This document shows, one piece after another, positions 55,076 to 64,000 of a stretch of DNA of 64,000 bases (the first letter of the stretch is position 1; every line of letters begins with the position of its first letter). The position numbers and the translations under genes were made by a program. The stretch comes from Muscardinus avellanarius. Lineage: Eukaryota > Chordata > Mammalia > Rodentia > Gliridae. A model generated the notes under the pieces. It was not told the origin of the DNA. It saw only the letters and a list, made by a program, of their open reading frames with translations, and did not search any database. The stretch is taken from the NCBI GenBank assembly GCA_963383645.1, contig OY726560.1, positions 65,465,823 through 65,529,822 of the forward strand, read 5' to 3'.

Positions 55076-57185
55076 GAAACTAAATCCTTTAGAAGAAACC
55101 AACTTGTGATATAAACTGTGTCCTAAGTTCAAACCATTGTTATCTAATTATTAAAATATAATTCCTTAAAAATGTAATTGACATCTCATAAGCTGTTATT
55201 ATTCCCAGTTGATAGATAACACAATTGCCTTTTTTAAAGCAGTCCATAATTTGAACTTTTTACTAATCAGATACATTCTTCTAAATTAATGAGGTTTTAT
55301 AGTACATGAAAATTCATTAGTTAATCATTAACCCCATGACTAGTGACATTATTTAGTTTCAATCTCAACATGTGTAATAATTTTATGACTTTGAAATTAT
55401 GTGAAATGTATGAGTGCCAAGTTATGAGAATGATAAAATTAAAATTCATTTTCACTTTAAAAATAATAAAAAATAAAAAATATGAAGGTAACCTTGCTGA
55501 ATTCTACTGGGCAACTGATCATTGATTCTCCTGCTCTGCACTGAACAAAACTCCTGAACAAAAAGAAATTGAAAAGTCTAGGAAAAAAGTGAACATGGAA
55601 CTCTGCCTCCCCTTCCTATACATTAATAGGATAAATGGCACTTAATATGATATCCTTCTAATTGGTCTTTATGATATATAAAACACACATCAAGTTTTGA
55701 TAGCAGACAGAGTAATGTGGTCAAAAATAGAAGAGTGAGAACCTCCCAGAACATTCTCCCTCATAAAAATGGTAATAGCATTTGGAAAAAAAAAAAACAG
55801 TCAGAATCAATATTTTCTTTTTTTCATACTGATAAAAGTTTTAATAATTATATGTATCATGAATAGGATCAGTATTTTCTGAATGTTAAAAATTAACCAA
55901 AAACTTGAGCAGCAATCTAGTCTTTTCTCAAGAAAATGGCTGAATCTCAGTAAGAACAGTGATCTCTGTTGTGTTTAACTCTCTATCTCCATTCCCTTCC
56001 CCCTTCCCAGCTCCATAGTATCTTTGAAAACTTATATCTCATAAGCCCAATGAAAACCAACAGCCTGGCAGCCACACAGGGGAGCAGAATGGGGCACTGT
56101 TACATTAAAGCTTCATTCTAAGAGAAATGTCATTATTTCACTTGCCTGTTAGTTCCCTGAAGATCACACTTGTAAAGCTTTATTTATTTAACCTGACCCA
56201 GAGCTCACTCAGAATGAGAAGTCTTTTCTCCATAACTATTTATCAAAAGCAATTACTGATAAGGAGGGACTTCTGTCTGGGTTGGTAGGGAGTTTATATA
56301 CAAATTCTTTGAGGTTATCCTCATCGATCCATTCTACAAAACTATGAGAAGAAATCCTGGCATCCAATGGATTACTAAACCAGTCCATAAGTACAGGAGG
56401 ATGGGCTAACATCTTCAGGCCATAATAACCAAGTCTTTAAGAAAAATCACAAGTTCCACAACGTTATTGGTGGGTTTTGCTGTGTGAGAAGAGAATGGGC
56501 AGATACTATCCAGTTCCATCATTACTGCTGATAAAAATAATAATTATAAAATCTATATATAATAGTTAAAAGGGATTCTGGGAATATAGCAGAATGAAAG
56601 GTATGAAGAATTGATATTCCAAGCTATATAAAAATTGCACTGACAGAATCTCTATGGCATAACTGCTTTAGAAATATAGAATCTATTGAAGGCTTGAAAC
56701 TTTCAGAGGAAGTCTTCCAAAGTAAATTGTGGTTGATTTCAGTCACTTTTAGCCTTTAGCATAGTAGCAGGTATGCCTCCCTCATCCCTAGCACTGTAGC
56801 AAGAGGTTTTCATGCACATGTCACTGGAACATTTATATACAGCTTGCAGAAGCCAGGGTGGATAAAAAAGACTCTATTCCCCAAATATCACGGATCTGTG
56901 TTTACATAATTGCTGAAATGCTTCTGGTCACAAAGTACAGAGGTACAAAAAAAAGCGATTATTTTTGGCCACCACTCAGCCAAAGTGATTTCTAGGGTAC
57001 TTAAAAGGCTAGTGCCTTTACACCTTAATTTTCTCTTTTTCCCCCCTTTTGGAAAAAAAAGGTTAAAGAAGAAGATATTCAAACTGCATGTATAGGAAAA
57101 ACTAAAAATTGACTGTATATACTCAGAGAAAGAGTCAGGCTCAGAAAAAGACCTATGAAAAAATCTCAAGTTTACACCTCAAGCT
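55076..57185. other. No recognised feature
   Basis: Unique AT-rich DNA; no gene or nameable repeat seen. Confidence 0.5.
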
Positions 57186-58644
57186 GATCCTTGTCATAGA
57201 GACAGCCTAAAACAATTAAAGAGGGAGAAAAATGAAAAGAAAAGAAGAGAGAGTAGAGATAGAAAATAATAGCAAACCCTAAGAAGGAGAACTAAGTCCC
57301 AGAGTTACATTATTATATTAGAAGGCCCAGTTTTCCAAAAATAGATCAAAGGTCATATGATGAGAAAATATGATCCATTCAAAAAAAATCAACAGAAACT
57401 GCCCCATAAAACATCTGATGGCAGATTTACTAAACAAAGACTTTAAAATAACCAGCTTAAACATGATCGAAGAACTAAAAGAAGATGTGAAGAAAACAAT
57501 GTATAAACAAAATCTACCTCTAAAGAGATAGAAAAACTAAAAACAAAAAACAAAAAAGAAATTCTAGAGCTAAAAGGTACAATAACTGAAATGAAAAACA
57601 TTAGAGCAATTGAAAGGCAGATGTGAGCAGCCAGGAGAATTAGTGAACTTTAAGGTAAAACAACGGGAATAAATGTGTCTGAGGAACAGAAAGGAAAAAG
57701 AAGAAAATTGCACAAAGCCTAAAGCACAGTGGAACACATCAAAACCCCTACATACCCATTATGAGAATTTCAGAAGGAGAAAGGTGCCATAAAGGAGCTA
57801 AGAGAATATTTGAATAAATAATAGGTGAGTACTTTCCAAATTTGATGGAAGACATTAATATAAATATCTAAGAAGTTCAATAAACTCCAAATAGAATGAA
57901 GTCAAAGAAACCCACACAAAGACACATTATAACCTCACTTTTGAAGACAAAGACATGAAGAGAATATAAAAGCAGAAAAAGAAAAGTAATTAATCACATA
58001 CAAAGAAGACTGAAAAAATTATATGCAGAGTTTTCCTCAGAAACTTTAGAGGCCACAAAACAGAGAGTTGATATACTTAAAATGCTAAAGAAAAAAAAAA
58101 GTCAACTAAGAATCATTTATCTTGAAAAACTGTTCTTCAAAATTAAGGAAGAATTTAAGATTTTTCAGATAAATAGAAGTAGGAGTTCATTACCATTAAG
58201 ATCCACCCTATAAGATATGATCAATGATATCCTGTGTGCCAGAAGTCACAGAAATCAATGTCAACAAAGATCAATTATATGAGCAATTATAAAATCTGAC
58301 ATTATTATAACAATGATTTTGCTTCATTTTTTGTTTTCTGTGTGACTTGAAAGTATACAAGATATACTTAAATATTTTAAAATATTTTTTAAAATTAGAA
58401 GCCTAAAAACCAGCATTGTTGTAACTTTAGTTTACATATCCACATTTTGTTTCCTATATAATTTGAAAGGCTAATGCAGTTCAAAAAATTATTAGTTTGG
58501 TCACACAATGTATAAAGATGTACTTTTAGGACATCAACAACCAAAAAAGTGGGAGTAAGTAGTTTGTGTAAGTTATTGAAATTAAGTTGGTAAAAATTCA
58601 ACTTAGAGTGCTATAACTTCAGGATGTTAAATATAATTTCAAAG

Positions 58645-58922
58645 AGAAACAGAGAAATAAATGTATTTATTTATTTATTTTTATTATTATTATTATATTT
58701 TTTTTGCAGGTCTGGGGATGGAACCCAGGGGCATTCTACCTCTGAGCTATACCCCTGCCCTATTTTTTATTCTTTATTTTGAAACCGGGTCTCACTGAGT
58801 TGCAGAGGGCCTCACTAAGTAGCTGAGGCTGTCCACAAACCGCGATCCTCCAGGTCTCAGCCTCCCGAATGCTGGTATTACAAGCGTGCGCCACCACGCC
58901 CGGCTCGGAGAAATAAATTTAA
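58645..58922 (-). mobile_element. B1-dID SINE with TSD
   Basis: 'gagaaataaat' followed by 'gta' or 'tta' flanks it. On the plus strand it has TTTA/TTA repeats, 'gcaggtctggggatggaac', 'gaaaccgggtctcactgag' and 'gcgccaccacgcccggct'. CpGs are rather well kept. Confidence 0.93.
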
Positions 58923-59791
58923 ATGACTAAGTGCAACAAATAAATAAAAACAAAACTAAATACAAAATAACACATTAAAGTAGAAAATAACAGACCAAAA
59001 GCAAATAGTAAAATGAAGGTATTCCCTCCTTATCAGTAAATACTTTAAATATACATGTAAATCATCCCAGTTAAGAGAGATTGGAAGAATGGATTTAAAA
59101 ACCCACTACATTATCTTTAAATCTCAAAGATCAAGTACACTAAAAATGAAAGGATAGAAAATATATCCCATGTAAATAGTAGTCAAAAGAGAACAGAGGT
59201 GCTGATATAATATCCAAACAAAATAAACTTTAAATTAAAAGAAATCACAGTAAGGGATATAACAACTACGAATATTTATGTGCCAAATTATAGACCATAA
59301 AAATATACAAAAAATATAACATATATTCAAAAAGAACTATATAGTTTTACAATAATAATTAGAGATTTCAATACTCCAATCTCAGTGAATAAAATAACTA
59401 TACTTTAGATAAGTAAAGAAATAAAGGTCATAAAGAATATAATATGCTAAGTAGATCTAATATGCATATACAAAACCCTCTACCCAACAATAGCATGTAC
59501 ATTCTTCTTGAGGGCTATTAGACATTATCTAAAATAGGCTATATTAGGTAAAAAAAAAGTTATAGGTTTAAAAATAGAAATATCACACAAAATATTTTCT
59601 CCAACCACAAAGGAATGAAATTAGAAATTAATGACACAAATTTATCTGAATTTTAAAAAACATTCTTAAATAACTAATCAATTGAAAAAAATAAAAATAC
59701 ATTACAAAATGTTTAGAGGCAAATGCAAATAAAAAACAGCATACCAAACTTATAAGGCCCAGAAAAAGTAGTCCTAATGGGACAATGTATT

Positions 59792-59885
59792 GCTAGCAAC
59801 ACTTTAGTGGTAAAGTGTTTGTCTAGTATGCATGAGGCCCTGGGTTTGATCTCCAGCACCACAAAACAGAAACAAGCAAATAAAC
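59792..59885 (+). mobile_element. ID element
   Basis: 'ctttagtggtaaagtgtttg', 'ctagtatgcatgaggccctg' and 'ggtttgatctccagcacc' are an ID SINE with full spacer. The 5' end is worn; it lies within the ancient L1. Confidence 0.85.
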
Positions 59886-60352
59886 AAACCTTCCAGCCAA
59901 AAATCTAATATTTTACAACTTAAGGAACTAGAAAAAGAAGAAAAAAACTAAACAAAAGCTAGAACAAGAAAGTAAACAGTAAATATTAGAACACAGATTA
60001 ATGAGGCAGAGAATAGAAAGGCAACAGAGATGAATCAATGAAACCAAAAGTTGGTTCTTTGAAAAAAAAATTAACAAAATGTTCAAACCTTCAACTAGAT
60101 GAACTATGATAAAAGAAAAGAAAAAAAGAACTAAAATTAATAATAAAACTGGGAACAGACATTACTAATGATCCTACATAGATAAAAGAGTTTAGAAGAG
60201 TTCAATAAAAAATAGTATGCCAGAAAACTGGATAACCTAAATGAAAGGAACACATTCCTGAAAATAGAAAAACTATGAAGACTACATCATGAAGAAATAG
60301 AACATTTGAATAGACTTATAAGTTGTAAGAAATTAAGTCAGTAATCAAAAAT

Positions 60353-60562
60353 TTTTTGAAGTTGGACAGAGTGGTACATATCTATAATCCCAGTACTTAA
60401 GAGGCCCAGACAAGATGACTGCAGGTATGAGGCCAGCCTCAGCAACTTAACAAGATCCTTGACAACTTAGACCCTATTTCAAAATAAAGAGAAAAAGGAG
60501 CTGGAGTGTAGCTCAAAGGTAACATGTCCCTGCAGTCAAATCCCAGTAACAAAAACAAAAGA
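60353..60562 (+). mobile_element. Old B1-dID SINE
   Basis: 'gaagttggacagagtggtac', 'taatcccagtacttaagagg' and 'ggagctggagtgtagctc'. High divergence. Confidence 0.85.
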
Positions 60563-61602
60563 AAACAAGCAAATAAAAATTTTAGGACCTGATGACTTTA
60601 TTTGTGAATAAAAAACATTTAATGAATACTAATCCTTCTCAAAATACTCTAACAGAAGAGAGAAAAACATTTCCTAAATCATCCCCCATGAGGCAAGTAT
60701 TACTCTGATAATAAAGTCAAACATTTTTTTAAAAGAAGAGTGAGAACATGAGATCAATATCTCTTATGAACACTGATGAAAAACCTTCAAAAAATACTAA
60801 CAAGCCAAATTCCATAGCATATTAAGTGATTATACACCATGACTAGGTGGGATTTATTCATGGAATGCAAAGTTGGTTCAACATATGAAAATAGATCAGT
60901 GGAATAAATCTCATTAACAGAATGAAGAAAAAAGACACAAGCATCTCAATTGGCGCAGAAGGGGTATTGCACATGATTTAATGTTTTTTCATGTGAAATA
61001 CTCAATAAATTAGGAATATAAGGGAACTACCTCAACATAATTAAAGCCATTTATAGAAAAACGCATGGCAGACATCACACTCGGTGATGAAAGCTTTTTC
61101 TCCAAGATCAGAAACAAGATAACAATGCCAGTGTGTGCTTCTGTTGTTCAGAATTCTACAAGAAGTTCTCAGCACAGCAGTTAGGCAAGAAACAGAAATA
61201 AAGGGCATGCTGATTGGAGAAAAGAGGAAGATGATCGGCTTGCAAATGATATAAACTTGTGTGTATAAACTCTAAATAGTCCACCAAAAATACTGTTAAA
61301 ACTAACAAATAAATTCAGCAAAATGTCAAGATGCAAAGTCAACACGCAAAAATCGGTTGCATTTCTACACACTGATAATGAATAATGTGAACTGGAAATT
61401 ACAAAAACAATTCCATTTGGAATAGAATCCAAAAGCATAAAACTCCTGAGAATTAACTTAGCCAAGGAAGTGAAAGTCTGTTGCGAAGGAAAATATGAAA
61501 CTTTGGTGAAAGAATTTAAAGAAGTTCTAAACAAATGAAAACATATGTCATGTTGGTGGATGAGAAAACGTAATACAGTTAAGATGACAATACTATCCAG
61601 TG

Positions 61603-61796
61603 ATCTGCAGATTCTTGTTGTTGTGGCACTAGGAGTTGAATGTAGGGTCATTCTACCTCTGAGATACACCCCCAGCTTGATTCTTTACTTTGAAATAACA
61701 TCTCACCAAGTTGCAGAGGGCCTCACTAAGTAGCTGAGGCCGGCAGAGAACCTGAGATCCTCTTGTCTCAGCCTCTCAAGTACTGGGATTATAGTA
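61603..61796 (-). mobile_element. B1-dID SINE
   Basis: 'gtggcactaggagttgaatg', 'tttgaaataacatctcacc' and 'caagtactgggattatag' on the plus strand; the B1 head is cut off at 61,796. Confidence 0.87.
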
Positions 61797-62168
61797 CTCT
61801 ATGGTAAAACCATCTGTCCCTGTAACAAAATACTTGAATAAAGCCACTGGAAAGGAGGAAAGACATTTTGGCTCGCAGGCTCAGAGGTTTCAGTTCATGA
61901 TCACTGAGCCCAATTGCTCTGGTCTAGGGCCACACCATGGTGGGGAGTACACAGAGAGTGACGTTGTTTACCCCATGGTGGCCAGAAAGCAAAGACAGCA
62001 GATGGACCAGGGCCTGATATTCCCTTCAAGTGCATGCCTCCAACACCTACTTCTTAAAGAAGGAGGCCTCCCTGCCTAAAGTTTCTACTTTCTCCCAAGA
62101 ATGCCATCAGCTGGGGACCAAGCCTTTAACACATGAGATTTGCGGGGACATTTAAGATCCAAACCATA
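61797..62168 (-). mobile_element. MaLR-type LTR
   Basis: In antisense: 'tgtccctgtaacaaaatac', 'aagacattttggctcgcagg', 'cagctggggaccaagccttt', 'aacacatgagatttgcggg' and 'gatccaaaccataaa', the usual order for a rodent MaLR LTR. Nearly complete, solo. Confidence 0.85.
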
Positions 62169-63565
62169 AAAATAATGGTACTACAAATCTTTTCCTCTCC
62201 ATTAGCCCCCCAAAGATCAACAAATATATGCCTTTGTCCTGCTTCCCTTTTACCCCAACTATAGAACTTTATCTGAATCTCATAGAGTAACTCTTTTGAG
62301 TGCCATGTTTCTGAATTGCTTCTCTACCTCAAAATCTAGTGAACTCATTCATGACTTATTCTGGCAAGTTCTTGTTATCAAAGATGTAAATGGGCAACCT
62401 TATTAAGATTCAACTATTTCTAACTTAAATTTACTACATGTTAACTATTGTGCTGACTCATTCCATATTTGTTAATGGCTCTAAGTACTATCAGTCAACC
62501 CCATCAGGGCCCTGAACATTGCTTTGAATACTTTTACTTAACCCTAGTCCAACCCTTTTATAGTCTCCAGAATGTTTACTCCCCAATATTTCCCATTCTC
62601 TTGATACTGATGTCTCAAATCTGGTCATTCTAGGTAGAGTGTAGGTTTTCTCAGTTTATACTCTAGTTAGACAAAAGAGACTATCAGGGCTAACTTATTT
62701 AATTTCCCATCATAATCTGCTACTGATGTTCAATTACAGCCTATGTTATTTTTCCTCTTGTTTCAGGCAAAGAGGTGTACCTCCTCTTCTTCGAAGCTAA
62801 CCCATCTCTTCCGACCTGGGGGACTTTGGTCCATTGCTATTCCTTTCTCTTATTGGTATTTTTGACAAGTTTAATTTAATTTCTTCTTCTCCAGTATCTT
62901 GCCATAAAAACAGAGCAAATATCACCCTCCTAAAACAAAACAAAAAAAAAAACTAAATAAAAGCAAAATTTCCTGTTAAGGTGTCAGTCCAAAAACTTCC
63001 ACTATGGTCAAGACTAACACCAATGAAACTTACTCTTCTGCCTAAAATAACCATAAAAAAGAAAAAAAATAAGAAAAAATAAGAAAAAGTGGTTTCATTA
63101 AATTGGACATGAGGCAATGCAGGAAGGTGAGCCCTGAAAGATGGGAAACAAACATGTATCCGTCTCTGCTACTGCCGTGGCAGAGTTTCAAGCTGTGTGG
63201 CAAAGAGGAAGCTCTAAATGGGCCATAAAAACACCCTGAGCTGATCATTCCTAGGAAGTCCCAGGAAAGGGTACCAGAGAGAAAAATGGTACACAGAATA
63301 TTAACCTAGAGATCTGCAGAGGCTCCTCTGGAAGTATTCAGCTGATCTGAAAGTATCAGAGGCTGAAGGAAGAATCACTAAAAAGGAGGAAAGGGACCAG
63401 TACCAGGTACTCAGACAACGCCGAGAAGGACACCTGCTCCTGCCAGACTGGAAAGTCTCACAATCCACAGGACCCTGAGTGGACTGCACAGAAGAGTTTT
63501 GCATCAGTTGAGGTAGGTGAGGACCGCTCCATTCTGTCTGCACTCTTAAAGGCAAGATATAGAAG
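62169..63565. other. No recognised feature
   Basis: Unique sequence; GC-richer at 63,100-63,560 with short frames only. Its last part may be the start of the ancient L1 that follows. Confidence 0.45.
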
Positions 63566-63765
63566 GCTCATGCTAGTCCAAGTCACTTACCATAAAACAA
63601 ATATCATTAATATGTGTGAGAATATAAAAATGCCCAGCACCCAAAAGGCAAAATTCACTATGTTTGGCACCTAATTAAAAGTTACTAGGCATGCAAAGAT
63701 GCAAAAAAATATGACCCATAATTAAGAGAACAATCAGTCAAAACTGACCCAATCACAGAACCAAT
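63566..63765 (+). mobile_element. Ancient L1 5'-region fragment
   Basis: 'atatgacccataattaagag', 'caatcagtcaaaactgaccc' and 'ggcatgcaaagatgcaaaa' are landmarks of the old L1 5' region, equivalent to the part just before 32,700 in the copy at 32.5 kb. Confidence 0.65.
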
Positions 63766-63821
63766 ATGCTGGTTGTGTGGCTGGTTCTGGCTGGGCCTGC
63801 TGCTCTTTGATTTCTTTCATT

Positions 63822-63873
63822 ATCTACCTATCATCCATATCTATCTATGTATTTATCTATGTATCTGTCTATC

Positions 63874-63908
<35 letters not shown>

Positions 63909-63920
63909 ATCTATCTAGTG
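63822..63920 (+). repeat. (ATCT)n microsatellite
   Basis: Interrupted CTAT/ATCT repeats with a pure core of about nine units at 63,866-63,908, at the tail of the last SINE. Confidence 0.96.
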
Positions 63921-64000
63921 GTACAGGTGTTAGAACCCAGGGGCATTCTACCTCCAAGTTATACCCCAACCTTTTTTATTTTTTATTTTTTTGAAACAGG
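63917..64000 (-). mobile_element. B1-dID SINE, cut by window end
   Basis: 'gtggtacaggtgttagaacc', 'gcattctacctccaagtt' and 'tttgaaacagg' show the ID half and linker; the B1 half lies beyond the window. Confidence 0.92.

Larger units (their letters stand above)
57186..61600 (+). mobile_element. Ancient near-full-length L1, cut by four SINEs
   Basis: The order of L1 landmarks is kept on the plus strand. An ORF1-type region (57,400-58,290) shows 'gtactttccaaatttgatgg' and 'tttagaggccacaaaacag'. The ORF2 5' part (59,030-59,720) shows 'atttatgtgccaaattatag'. The RT region (60,590-61,600) shows 'gatttattcatggaatgcaa', 'agttggttcaacatatgaa' and 'catttctacacactgataat'. All frames are destroyed. SINEs at 58.7, 59.8, 60.4 and 61.6 kb interrupt or end it. 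Confidence 0.8.

Noticed and set aside
61181..61669. 162-codon minus-strand frame
   Set aside because: It is antisense to the RT region of an ancient plus-strand L1 and extends into a SINE.
1..64000. Search for tRNA, snRNA, 5S, 7SK or Y RNA genes
   Set aside because: The only tRNA-like sequences are ID and dID SINE parts. I saw none of the other signatures by eye; a covariance-model scan would be decisive.

Overview
This window is ordinary nuclear DNA of a mammal, and almost certainly of a rodent. I find no protein-coding host gene, no tRNA, rRNA or snRNA gene, no CRISPR array and nothing prokaryotic. The rodent call rests on about 40 copies of a dimeric SINE that joins a 7SL-derived B1 half to a tRNA-like ID half (B1-dID type), plus several stand-alone ID elements, LINE-1 copies of several ages and MaLR-type LTRs. 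The SINE sequence differs from the forms I know from squirrels, and true mouse or rat B1/B2 patterns are absent. A non-muroid lineage (beaver, dormouse, mountain beaver or similar) therefore seems likely, but the species is a guess.

Layout. 1-5.7 kb: an old L1 3' end, several SINEs and a young SINE. 5.9-6.6 kb: a perfect 143-bp inverted repeat. 7.3-9.9 kb: two L1 3' portions, the second 5'-inverted and lodged inside a SINE. 10.5 kb: long TG/TA repeats. 13.3-16.0 kb: a 2.6-kb GC-rich composite retrotransposon (GC-rich 5' tandem units, a unique middle, a large 50-bp VNTR, an A-rich 3' end) with a perfect 16-bp target-site duplication. 18.5-19.8 kb: a shorter relative of that element with its own perfect 15-bp duplication. 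20-31 kb: mostly unique AT-rich DNA with scattered and nested SINEs. 32.5-34.5 kb and 57-61.6 kb: ancient L1 copies cut up by later SINEs. 35-36.7 kb: L1 ORF2 pieces. 38.9-40.6 kb and 49.3 kb: MaLR LTRs. 46-49.2 kb: a pile-up of L1 pieces that includes a rare intact-looking L1 5' end with ORF1. 53.5-55 kb: a 5'-truncated L1. The remainder has no feature I recognise.

How the parts relate. L1 is the only machinery here able to move the other retroelements. SINE, L1 and composite insertions share its marks: A-rich tails, 10-20 bp direct repeats, 5' truncation and 5' inversion. All L1 reading frames in the window are broken, so nothing here is autonomous. The most unusual content is the pair of composite VNTR elements, whose architecture recalls the hominoid SVA family although no part is shared with SVA. 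Next are the perfect inverted repeat, and a SINE carrying a 38-nt inverted copy of DNA lying about 0.8 kb away.
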